NCBI GenBank assembly: GCA_003133185.1
Contig: PKWF01000058.1
Span: 745 to 14,447 of the forward strand
Direction of reading: 5' to 3'
Length of the DNA stretch: 13,703 nucleotides
DNA from: Vulcanimicrobiota bacterium
GTDB taxonomy: Bacteria; Vulcanimicrobiota; Vulcanimicrobiia; Vulcanimicrobiales; Vulcanimicrobiaceae
Shown here piece after piece: positions 7,023 through 13,503 of the stretch. The translations under genes and the position numbers were made by a program. The first letter of the stretch is position 1, and each line of letters opens with the position of its first letter. The notes under the pieces are model-generated. The model saw only the letters and a list, made by a program, of their open reading frames with translations, did no database searches and had not been told where the DNA came from.

Positions 7023-7418
7023 ATGCAACAAACCGCGCTCGATCCCACGGAAATATCGCTGGATGCCTATACGATGTGCAGTTTCGTGCCAAACCTGACC
7101 TCTGCAAGAGCCATTCCCTTAGTGTTGATCGGATACCGCCAGAGCGAAGATCCGTGGTTCGTGTGGCTCGTTCCTAAAGAGGGCGTGGATTCCACGGGCT
7201 TGACCGACGACCCGTACTACGCCAAGGTTTTACGCGATCCGCGGACCTACTTCAAGAAAAAGCTGGCGAAATACGTTGAAGAGAGCGGCTCGGTCAAGCG
7301 TGCGATCGAAATGCTGATCGACTGTCATCAAAACCATTTGGCTTTAACGCCGTTGACGGAGCTACGCGAGCAGCCGTTCCGTCATCCGCTGCAGGTCGAG
7401 CTCATCGGAGCATTTTGA
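7023..7418 (+). CDS. Hypothetical protein, 131 residues
   Basis: I do not recognise this family. The ATG at 7023 has GAGGTGA six bases upstream, a good ribosome site. The protein has no signal peptide or membrane helix and looks globular. It has a hydrophobic/aromatic strand-rich first half (PLVLIGYRQSEDPWFVWLVPKEG, about 32-54) and a charged helical second half (about 78-110, with KKKLAKYVEE and SVKRAIEMLIDCH). The gene follows the intrinsic terminator and so probably has its own promoter close to the start. Its last 17 bases overlap the end of the minus-strand gene at 7402. Confidence 0.7.
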   Translation: MQQTALDPTEISLDAYTMCSFVPNLTSARAIPLVLIGYRQSEDPWFVWLVPKEGVDSTGLTDDPYYAKVLRDPRTYFKKKLAKYVEESGSVKRAIEMLIDCHQNHLALTPLTELREQPFRHPLQVELIGAF

Positions 7419-8142
7419 CCGCCTGACCGACGTCGCCCGCGCGTTGCGCCACGCGAATCGCTCGGCTATAGGTGATGTGCACCGGTATGAAGACGGCTGG
7501 ATGACTTTGACGCAGGCGCGCGTCGATTGTGAGCCTCGCACTGAGCGCCAGAAGCATCGCATCGTCGAGGGCGTAGTACGCCATGCCCTCCATCCGCATC
7601 GTGCCCGAAATGCCGGCGTCAGCGCTTTGGGGCAACGTTCCGGTCATTGGTCCAACGGCTTGGAAACGTACGGCCACGCTGGGACGCCCATCGATCGGGC
7701 CGTTAGCACCGGGCCGCAAGGAACCGTGGAGCACCGAGTCTCCGCCGAGCGGAGAGCTTGCCGAGAAAGGGACGGCACCGCGGAGCTCGCGCAAATCGCG
7801 GAGCGTTGCCGGGTCGAGCTGCACGGCAAATGGTTGGTTGAGGATCGTCAGAAAGTCGGGATCGTCGTCGACGCGGCCTTCGAATGAGCCGTTCGGCAGA
7901 AGTTCGGTGACGAATCGGGCGTCCACGCTGCTCTTGCCATCCGGGGAGTAGCGAATGTATCGCGCTCGCGCTTCGAAACGCGTGCGCTTGCCGTCTTGCT
8001 CGATCGATAGGTTTTCGGTACCGGCATACGAGACTCTCGAAACCGTCGAGGTCGACTCGATCCGATACACGTCCTCGCCCGCCAAATCGTACCGAATATC
8101 CGGAAGCGCCGGTCGTAGCACCGCCAGGAGTGCGGCCACCAA
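7402..8142 (-). CDS. Probable exported hypothetical protein
   Basis: I do not recognise this family. The frame gives 246 residues from a TTG at 8142, starting inside a hydrophobic run (VAALLAVL) followed by a strand-rich, polar body. No Cys or obvious catalytic motif is seen. The start is uncertain. The TTG has no Shine-Dalgarno, and reading back six codons to an ATC at 8160 gives a textbook signal peptide, (M)IKLGLVLVAALLAVLRPA, with GGAG exactly six bases upstream of the ATC. No ATG or GTG occurs in that upstream interval. The body has alternating hydrophobic residues typical of beta-sheet secreted or periplasmic proteins. It follows the gene at 8234 on the same strand, and its 3' end overlaps the convergent gene ending at 7418 by 17 bases. 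Confidence 0.65.
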   Translation of the reverse strand: MVAALLAVLRPALPDIRYDLAGEDVYRIESTSTVSRVSYAGTENLSIEQDGKRTRFEARARYIRYSPDGKSSVDARFVTELLPNGSFEGRVDDDPDFLTILNQPFAVQLDPATLRDLRELRGAVPFSASSPLGGDSVLHGSLRPGANGPIDGRPSVAVRFQAVGPMTGTLPQSADAGISGTMRMEGMAYYALDDAMLLALSARLTIDARLRQSHPAVFIPVHITYSRAIRVAQRAGDVGQAVKMLR

Positions 8143-8233
8143 GACGAGGCCGAGTTTGATTGTGTGCTCCGTTTCTGCCGTGAAGAGCTTTTCTTCTACA
8201 GTATCACCCGATGCAAGAGCAACCGCCGGCTGT

Positions 8234-8551
8234 CTACTTTCGGTTCGGAGCTATCCTCCGTCGCTGGCTCAAAAAGAAACGAATATCAACGCTGCCCTCG
8301 CAGACGACGACCGCGTCCGGATCGGCGAACGTGCGTCCGTTGACGTCGACCGTAAAGTCGCCGGCGCAAAGACCGGCCAACGTACGATGAACGGTCCGCG
8401 AGAACTTGTCGCCGGGAGCGCGCGTCCCGATCGCTTCTCGAACGGCAAATCCAAGCAGGTCGCGAATGCGCAGCGGCGTGGCAAGCGCGAAGGCACCAGA
8501 GCCGCCTTGGGAGACGGCGTGGAGATCGAGCGGCACCTTCACTCGGATCAT
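8234..8551 (-). CDS. Small hypothetical protein, 105 residues
   Basis: I do not recognise this protein with confidence. The ATG at 8551 gives MIRVKVPLDL, a first beta strand, then a helix (PLRIRDLLGFAVREAI), and ends in a strand-turn-strand (GDFTVDVNGR..VVVCEGSVDIRFFL). This order loosely recalls the beta-grasp fold of MoaD/ThiS proteins, but there is no C-terminal Gly-Gly tail, so that link is weak. A TTG at 8593 would add 14 residues without better support. The gene lies upstream of the exported protein on the same strand and diverges from the gene at 8600. The opposite strand is also open here, but it reads as Arg/Ser-rich low-complexity sequence. Confidence 0.55.
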   Translation of the reverse strand: MIRVKVPLDLHAVSQGGSGAFALATPLRIRDLLGFAVREAIGTRAPGDKFSRTVHRTLAGLCAGDFTVDVNGRTFADPDAVVVCEGSVDIRFFLSQRRRIAPNRK

Positions 8552-8599
8552 GGAAGGCAATTTCTGCCGCATCGAGGAGCTGCCTGCTGCCAAGGATAA

Positions 8600-9001
8600 A
8601 TGAATCGACCGATGTCCTTCGGGAACGTGCCGGCCGACATGCTGGTAGGTACAGTCGAGAAGCTTCTCGCGAAGATTGACGAGGCCGATCTCGCCGCTTT
8701 CTACGAACGCGGGATTTCGACGATGCCTTCGGAAGCGTATCCGGCGTTCGTCGAATCGGTCTTTACCGCGTTTCGGGAACGCGGGGAGTCCTCGGAAGAT
8801 GCGGCCGAGGGCGCCGGCACGACGTTGGAGAGCATCGCGCGGCGCGAAAACGGAGCCGCCGGCGCATTGTTGGCGTACGCGCGAAGTAACCCTGACCTGC
8901 TCAAGGAAGCGACGGTGCTCTTCGTTTCGGAGCGGCCGGAGCTCGTTACGGCGTTGCCCGCCGGGCTTCGCGACGCGCTGTCCGAACGGTTGACGCCCTG
9001 A
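8600..9001 (+). CDS. Acidic helical hypothetical protein, 133 residues
   Basis: I do not recognise this protein. It is acidic and predicted mostly helical, with no signal peptide, membrane helix, Cys or His. Helix-like blocks are VEKLLAKIDEADLAAFYERG (about 19-38), PAFVESVFTAFRERG (about 48-62) and GAAGALLAYARSNPDLLKEATVLFV (about 85-109). An AAGGA lies three bases before the ATG at 8600; a second in-frame ATG at 8612 is possible. The TGA at 8999-9001 lies at the border of the following membrane protein, so the two are probably cotranscribed. Confidence 0.65.
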   Translation: MNRPMSFGNVPADMLVGTVEKLLAKIDEADLAAFYERGISTMPSEAYPAFVESVFTAFRERGESSEDAAEGAGTTLESIARRENGAAGALLAYARSNPDLLKEATVLFVSERPELVTALPAGLRDALSERLTP

Positions 9002-9084
9002 ACGGAAGGGAACCGCCTCGCCGGCGACGCGGCGACGACGAACCCTCCGGCAGAGGACTTCCGGTTTTCCCGCTCATCGTCGTC

Positions 9085-9756
9085 GTGATTCTGGCCGGCC
9101 TTCTATTAGGGGGCGTGCTCGCGCATTTTTTCGGCGGCTCCAACGCACCGCAACGCCTGGCGCAAAGCCCGCTTGCGCAAGCGTCCGTGCCGCCGGTGAC
9201 ACCTCTGCCATCGGCGCCGTCAATGGCGTCTGCAACGCCGTCGCCGATGGTGACTCCAACGCCTACGCCGCGGCCGGCGCAATCGCCCGCGCCCACAAAG
9301 AAGCCGGCGAAGCTAACGCCGACGCCAACGCCGAGCGCAGCGCCGGCGCCCAGCGCGACGCCGACGCGAGCGCCGGCACCGGTCGCCACTGCCACGAGGA
9401 CGGCGATCGTCGCGACGGCGAGACCCATCGCAGCCGCAACGTCCATGCCGGCCGCACCTCCGAAAGCGCCCGCTGCCGACCCCGCTGCGTCGCTCGTGCG
9501 CTCCTATCTCGAAGCGCTCGCACGCGGCGACCGCGCGACGGCGAGCACGTATCTCGCGAGCGGAAGCGCAAGCGAAACGTTCATGAGCGGCGAGGCACAG
9601 ATCGAGTCCATTCGTTCGACCCCGCAGAGCAACTCGAACTACCTGGTGACGGCCGACGTTAAGTCGGGCGGGGTTGAATATTACGCCACGTTCACCGTAG
9701 CGCCGGGTCCGGGTGGTTTACAAATTACCGACCACTACTACATCAAACCGCAGTAG
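9085..9756 (+). CDS. Membrane-anchored protein with Pro/Thr-rich linker and NTF2-like C-terminal part
   Basis: The frame gives 223 residues from a GTG at 9085. It starts with a hydrophobic helix (ILAGLLLGGVLAHFF). About 100 residues rich in Pro, Thr and Ala with PTPTP motifs follow, typical of an extracytoplasmic spacer. A C-terminal unit (about 131-223) begins SLVRSYLEALARGDRATASTYL and ends in strands (YYATFTVAPGP..ITDHYYI), resembling NTF2-like/DUF4878-type accessory domains. The exact function is unknown. The GTG clips the hydrophobic helix: the frame is open upstream and reads PLIVVVILAGLLL preceded by a basic RRRR stretch, with a CTG at 8998 overlapping the stop of the previous gene. 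The true start may therefore lie further left. No strong ribosome site precedes either codon. Confidence 0.68.
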   Translation: MILAGLLLGGVLAHFFGGSNAPQRLAQSPLAQASVPPVTPLPSAPSMASATPSPMVTPTPTPRPAQSPAPTKKPAKLTPTPTPSAAPAPSATPTRAPAPVATATRTAIVATARPIAAATSMPAAPPKAPAADPAASLVRSYLEALARGDRATASTYLASGSASETFMSGEAQIESIRSTPQSNSNYLVTADVKSGGVEYYATFTVAPGPGGLQITDHYYIKPQ

Positions 9757-9774
9757 GGCTTCCTACGGAAAGCC
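9757..9774. terminator. Weak hairpin between convergent genes
   Basis: GGCTTCC and GGAAAGCC pair around a TAC loop with one bulged A, directly after the TAG of the plus-strand membrane protein and 15 bases before the stop of sufU. No long T run follows on either strand, so termination here is only suggested by position. Confidence 0.3.
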
Positions 9775-9788
9775 ATTTAGGGAGCTAT

Positions 9789-10178
9789 TTATTCTTCGTC
9801 GGGCCAATCGGCGAGTTTGCCGATTGCCGCGCTCTTGAGCACGCGCAAGCCAAGCATCGCGCATTTCATGCGGGTTGGGCTGATTCCGATTCCGACATTT
9901 TCTAAGACGGCGTCCTTGGGCAACTGCGCGACGTCGGTGAGCTTCATTCCCTTGACGGTCTCCAGCAGCATCGACGTCGAAGCCTGGCTGATGGCGCACC
10001 CCTTTCCGGAGAAGCGCACGTCGCTGATCTTGCCGTCGTCGAGCTTGAGCTCGACGCGGATTTGGTCACCGCAGAGCGGATTAACGTCTTCGGCCGCTAC
10101 ATCGGGCTGCTCGAGAGTTCCAAAGTTGCGCGGACTGCGGTAGTGGTCGAGGATGTAATCCCGGTAGAAATCGTCCAT
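9789..10178 (-). CDS. sufU: SufU, zinc-dependent sulfur-transfer/scaffold protein of Fe-S assembly
   Basis: The 129-residue protein starts MDDFYRDYILDHYRSPRNFG, typical of SufU/IscU-like proteins. Conserved ligands are Cys36 in NPLCGD with Asp38, Cys61 in GKGCAISQAS and Cys106 in RMKC. The insertion before the third Cys (about residues 78-100) and Arg in place of the IscU His (RMKC instead of HC) mark it as SufU rather than IscU. SufU binds zinc and accepts persulfide sulfur from SufS for delivery to the SufBCD scaffold. Its ATG shares one base with the sufS stop (TGATG), so translation is coupled. It is the last gene of the minus-strand suf operon and converges on the gene ending at 9756. 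Confidence 0.95.
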   Translation of the reverse strand: MDDFYRDYILDHYRSPRNFGTLEQPDVAAEDVNPLCGDQIRVELKLDDGKISDVRFSGKGCAISQASTSMLLETVKGMKLTDVAQLPKDAVLENVGIGISPTRMKCAMLGLRVLKSAAIGKLADWPDEE

Positions 10179-11398
10179 CAGATGTGAAAGACGCGCGCTG
10201 CTTTTTCGAGGCCCTCACAAAGCGCGTCGACATCGGCCTCCGTGTTGTAAATGTAGAACGAGGCGCGAGCGGTGGCGCTCCAGCCTGATTTCTCCATCAG
10301 CGGCATCGTGCAGTGATGACCCGCCCGTATGCAAACGCCTTCGGTGTCCAGAATTGAGGCAAGATCGTGCGGGTGGATATCGCCGAAATTGAACGATATA
10401 ACGCCGGAGCTTCGCGCCGGATCCCGCGGCCCGTAGATCGCGAGACCGCGCGGCTCGAGCGTGGCAAGGCGTTCCAGCGCGTAACCCGTCAACGCACGCT
10501 CGTGCTCGCGAACCCACGGCATCCCGAGCGCCGCTAGATAGTCGGCGGCGACGCCGAATGCGATGGTGTCAGCGATGTTGCTCGTCCCGGCCTCGAAACG
10601 GCGCGGCGGATCGTTAAAAGTGGTTCGAGTATATTCGACCTTGCGAATCATGTCGCCGCCGGAGAGAAACGGAGGCATCGCTTCCAAGAGCTCGCGCTTC
10701 CCGTAGAGACATCCGATTCCGGTCGGTCCGAGCATCTTGTGTCCGCTAAAGGCGTAAAAATCGGCATCGAGTGCCTTGACGTCGAGGGGAAGATGCGGCG
10801 CACCTTGCGCCCCGTCCACGAGCACGACCGCACCGGCCGCGTGCGCGCGGGGGATGATGGTCTCCAGCGGCGCAATGGTTCCCAGCGTATTGCTGACGTG
10901 CGAGATCGCAACGAGTTTGCAGCCGTCGAGCAGCCGGTCGAGGTCGTCGAGAACGTGGATGCCGCGAGCGTCGACCGGAATGAAACGTAGCTGCGCTCCG
11001 GTTCGTTGCGCCAGAAGCTGCCACGGAACGAGATCCGAATGATGCTCGAGCTCGGTGAGCAGGATGGCATCGCCCGCGGTTATGTTGTGGTCGCCCCAGG
11101 AATAGGCGACTAAGTTTATCGCTTCGGTGGTGTTGCGGACCCAGACGACCTCGGAGGTTTGGGCGCCGATAAAACGCGCGAGCTTAACCCGAGCGTGCTC
11201 GTACTCGTCGGTGGCGCGTTGGGCGATCTCGTAGACGCCGCGGTGGATGTTCGCGTTATATTGCTCGTAGTAGTCCACGAGCGCCTGGATGACGGCTCGC
11301 GGTTTCTGGGACGTCGCTGCGGAGTCGAGATAGACCAGCCGTTTCCCGCGCGACGTCGGCCGCGCCAGAATCGGAAAATCGGCAATGATGCGCTCCAT
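10178..11398 (-). CDS. sufS: SufS, PLP-dependent cysteine desulfurase
   Basis: SufS takes sulfur from L-cysteine, giving alanine and an enzyme persulfide that is passed to SufU. From the ATG at 11398 the protein has 406 residues, the same length as E. coli SufS. It shows LVYLDSAATSQKP near the N-terminus, the LEHHSD motif, HVSNTLG, DGAQ and SGHK(221)MLGPTG with the PLP lysine, and RAGHHC(363)TMPLM with the catalytic cysteine. The ATG start has AGGGTGA seven bases upstream. A GTG at 11449 overlapping the sufD stop would add 17 residues (MTQTLRPPFDRAQGDKA) that come from a dispersed DNA repeat, so I prefer the ATG. Coupled re-initiation at the GTG cannot be excluded. It lies between sufD and sufU in the same operon. 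Confidence 0.95.
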   Translation of the reverse strand: MERIIADFPILARPTSRGKRLVYLDSAATSQKPRAVIQALVDYYEQYNANIHRGVYEIAQRATDEYEHARVKLARFIGAQTSEVVWVRNTTEAINLVAYSWGDHNITAGDAILLTELEHHSDLVPWQLLAQRTGAQLRFIPVDARGIHVLDDLDRLLDGCKLVAISHVSNTLGTIAPLETIIPRAHAAGAVVLVDGAQGAPHLPLDVKALDADFYAFSGHKMLGPTGIGCLYGKRELLEAMPPFLSGGDMIRKVEYTRTTFNDPPRRFEAGTSNIADTIAFGVAADYLAALGMPWVREHERALTGYALERLATLEPRGLAIYGPRDPARSSGVISFNFGDIHPHDLASILDTEGVCIRAGHHCTMPLMEKSGWSATARASFYIYNTEADVDALCEGLEKAARVFHI

Positions 11399-11405
11399 AG
11401 CCTTG

Positions 11406-11428
11406 TCACCCTGAGCGCGGTCGAAGGG
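11406..11428. repeat. Short dispersed repeat at the sufD/sufS junction
   Basis: The segment containing CCCTGAGCGCGGTCGAAGGG has the form of a short repeat (CCCTGAGC-n-TCGAAGGG) that I know to be scattered through many bacterial genomes. It is often mistranslated as PFDRAQGD or LSAVEG peptides. It sits between the sufD stop and the sufS ATG. On the coding strand its AGGGTGA end is placed as the ribosome site of sufS. No second copy occurs in this window. Confidence 0.6.
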
Positions 11429-11445
11429 CGGGCGCAACGTTTGAG

Positions 11446-12654
11446 TCACGTAAGCTTTGCCGCCAGCGAAGTGCGAATTTCATCGCGCAGCGCTGCGGTT
11501 GGAAAGCGCTCGATGGCCGGCTCGAAGAAGCCCAGCGCGATCATGCGCTCAGCGGCGGCGCGTTCGAGGCCGCGGCTCTCCATGTAGAAGATTTGCTCGG
11601 CATCGATCGCGCCGACGGTCGCGCCGTGGTAGGCTTTGACGACGTTCGCGCCGATTTCGAGTGCGGGCACCGAATCGACGTGAGCGGTTGGCGAAAGCAG
11701 CAGCGCATCGTCGCGTAGACGTGCATCGCTTCCTTGAGCGTGGGGCGCGATGCGAATGTTACCGAGAAAGCGCGCCTGTCCGCGGTCCCGAGCGGCCGTC
11801 TTCACGATCGTTTCGGAAGTTGCGTCACCGGCACGGTGCTCGACGGTGCTCACGACATCGACGTGTTGCGAACCGCGTGGAAAGAAGATCGCCGTGAGAT
11901 TCGCCTCGGCTCCGGGCGCTTCGATCGAAACGGAGAGCTCGCTGGCGGCGAGTTCGCCGCCGAGCTCGGCCGATGCCCATGACATCCGCGCTTCGGGCCC
12001 GGGACGCGCGGCTCGGCTCCAGATAATTCGCGCGCCGTCGTCGACTTGCTGAAAAGCCGCGAAATGGACGTCCGCGCGCTCTTCGGTAACGACTTCGCTG
12101 GCACCGCAGAGAAAGGCTCCAGCGCCGCCTTCGAGACGTTCGACGATCGTGACGCGTGCGCCGCGTTCGGCGAGCACGACGGTCCACGGAAAGATTGCCG
12201 CTCCGGCGGGCGCTGTGTAGCGGATGACGACCGGGTCGTCGCAGGCATGGTCGGCTCGCACGTGCACGAAGACGCCGCACTGCGCGAAGGCCGCTGCGAG
12301 CGAGCCGAACTTCGTGGCCGCGATGCCGGTGGTTCCGAAGGCCCGCGCGAAAAGCTCGGGAGATTCGCGCGCGGCGGTCGCGAGGTCGCAAACGAAGACG
12401 GCCGGATCGTGATTTTCAACGCGCACGTTTCCGGCGCTTAGATCGATCGCGCCGGCCTCGGGTGCAATCGATTCGAAATCGACGCGCCAGAAGCGCCCCG
12501 GCTTTTCGCGACCGCTGCGTAACGAAACGAAGCGGTCGAGCGCGCGCGTCCGCTGCTCGATGGAGAACGGTGACAGACCCAGGCCGGCGACGCGGTCGTA
12601 GAGCCCTTGCGTCGTGTCGTCGCGACCGGCGACGACGGGAGCCGGACTAGGCAA
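11446..12654 (-). CDS. sufD: SufD, Fe-S cluster assembly scaffold subunit
   Basis: SufD partners SufB and SufC in the SufBC2D complex that builds Fe-S clusters. The C-terminal core is diagnostic: VVKAYHGATVGAIDAEQIFYM, with the conserved histidine about 60 residues from the end, and SRGLERAAAERMIALGFFEP. Ala replaces the cysteine that precedes this motif in E. coli SufD. The N-terminal part (SPFSIEQRTRALDRF) and length of about 400 residues fit SufD rather than the longer SufB. The start is uncertain. A TTG at 12654 has GAGGAG ten bases upstream and overlaps the sufC stop by eight bases. A GTG at 12663 sits too close to that site. The frame stays open to 12744, but that part lies over sufC and has no SufD similarity. 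The stop overlaps a possible sufS GTG by four bases. Confidence 0.9.
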   Translation of the reverse strand: MPSPAPVVAGRDDTTQGLYDRVAGLGLSPFSIEQRTRALDRFVSLRSGREKPGRFWRVDFESIAPEAGAIDLSAGNVRVENHDPAVFVCDLATAARESPELFARAFGTTGIAATKFGSLAAAFAQCGVFVHVRADHACDDPVVIRYTAPAGAAIFPWTVVLAERGARVTIVERLEGGAGAFLCGASEVVTEERADVHFAAFQQVDDGARIIWSRAARPGPEARMSWASAELGGELAASELSVSIEAPGAEANLTAIFFPRGSQHVDVVSTVEHRAGDATSETIVKTAARDRGQARFLGNIRIAPHAQGSDARLRDDALLLSPTAHVDSVPALEIGANVVKAYHGATVGAIDAEQIFYMESRGLERAAAERMIALGFFEPAIERFPTAALRDEIRTSLAAKLT

Positions 12655-13417
12655 CGACCGCACTCTCCTCACGCAGTTTGTCGTACCCTTCACGCTCGAT
12701 GCGATGCGCCAGGTCGTGGCCGCCGGTCTTGACGATGCGCCCATCGATCATGACGTGCACGACGTCGGGGACGACGTACGAGAGTATCCGCGGATAGTGC
12801 GTGATGATCAAGAAACCGGTGTTGCGTCCCTCTTCACTCGCGCGCAAGGCGGCGATGGAGCTACCGACGTCCTTAAGGGCATCGATGTCGAGACCCGAAT
12901 CGGTTTCGTCGAGAATCGCATACTTTGGCGCTAAGACGGCCAGCTGCAGCATTTCGATCCGCTTTTTTTCGCCGCCTGAAAAGCCGTCGTTGAGATAGCG
13001 GCCCATGAACGAGGGATCGATCCCGAGCTGCTCCATCTTTTCCACCAGGAGTGCGCGGAACTTGGCGGGCGGAAGATCGCCGGGCCGTTCGGCCTGCCGA
13101 GCGGCGTGAAGAAAGTTCGCGACCTTCACCCCCGGGATCGCGGCCGGATACTGGAAGGAGAGGAAGAGTCCGGCGCGGGCGCGCTTATCCGGAGGAAGCG
13201 CCAGCATGTCCTCGCCGTCGAGTTCGACGCTTCCGCCGGTCACCTCATATTGAGGATGGCCGGTAATCGCGAAGGCGAGCGTCGATTTGCCGCTTCCGTT
13301 CGGGCCCATGAGCGCGTGAATTTTTCCCCGATCGACGGTGAGATCGATCCCCTTGAGGATTTCCTTGCCGGCGATTTGGCACCGGAGGTCGGTGACACGA
13401 AGAGCGTGGTCGGGCAT
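12647..13417 (-). CDS. sufC: SufC, ABC-type ATPase of the SUF system
   Basis: The 256-residue soluble ABC ATPase powers the SufBC2D scaffold. Walker A is GPNGSGKST (38-46), followed by a Q-loop in SFQYP, the signature FSGGEKKR, Walker B AILDETDSGLDIDAL and the switch histidine in ITHY. The DETDSGLD Walker B and FSGGEKKR signature are typical of SufC. It is the first gene of the minus-strand suf operon and is followed by sufD with an overlap. The ATG at 13417 lacks a clear Shine-Dalgarno and lies only seven bases after a candidate -10 box, so the mRNA may be almost leaderless. Confidence 0.96.
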   Translation of the reverse strand: MPDHALRVTDLRCQIAGKEILKGIDLTVDRGKIHALMGPNGSGKSTLAFAITGHPQYEVTGGSVELDGEDMLALPPDKRARAGLFLSFQYPAAIPGVKVANFLHAARQAERPGDLPPAKFRALLVEKMEQLGIDPSFMGRYLNDGFSGGEKKRIEMLQLAVLAPKYAILDETDSGLDIDALKDVGSSIAALRASEEGRNTGFLIITHYPRILSYVVPDVVHVMIDGRIVKTGGHDLAHRIEREGYDKLREESAVVA

Positions 13418-13424
13418 GGAATTT

Positions 13425-13454
13425 ATCGTAGCCGAGGCTCTCTTAGAAAGTCAA
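13425..13454 (-). promoter_or_regulatory. Candidate promoter of the suf operon
   Basis: On the minus strand TTGACT (13449-13454) and TACGAT (13425-13430) are separated by 18 bases, five of six and four of six matches to the sigma-70 consensus. Initiation about seven bases further would fall at or next to the sufC ATG at 13417. The divergent regulator promoter lies immediately to the right. Confidence 0.5.
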
Positions 13455-13462
13455 GGAAAAAC

Positions 13463-13492
13463 TTTACTATCTAGGTCGCTTCGTGCTAGGAT
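13463..13492 (+). promoter_or_regulatory. Candidate promoter of the SufR-like regulator gene
   Basis: TTTACT (13463-13468) and TAGGAT (13487-13492) are spaced by 18 bases, each matching four of six consensus positions. The predicted start would be only a few bases before the ATG at 13504. The -10 box lies within the 13467-13494 dyad, so a repressor bound there would block it. Confidence 0.4.
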
Positions 13493-13494
13493 AG
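13467..13494. promoter_or_regulatory. Imperfect dyad, candidate SufR-like operator
   Basis: CTATCTAG (13467-13474) and CTAGGATAG (13486-13494) are inverted copies with one extra G, separated by 11 bases. A second short inverted repeat, AAAGT-n9-ACTTT, lies at 13447-13465 over the sufC -35 box. Both sit between the divergent start codons, where a suf regulator would be expected to bind. Neither matches the CAAC-n6-GTTG operator described for cyanobacterial SufR. Confidence 0.35.
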
Positions 13495-13503
13495 CGCCAG
13501 AAA

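Noticed and set aside
7955..8599. Plus-strand open frame of 214 codons across two minus-strand genes
   Set aside because: It is Arg/Ser-rich, has no ribosome site and runs antisense to two frames that look like ordinary proteins. I judged it a high-GC shadow, though the minus-strand genes are themselves of moderate confidence.
9240..9480. Possible tandem repeat array or CRISPR-like repetition
   Set aside because: The repetition is codon-level Pro/Thr/Ala low complexity in a protein linker, without fixed repeat length or spacers.
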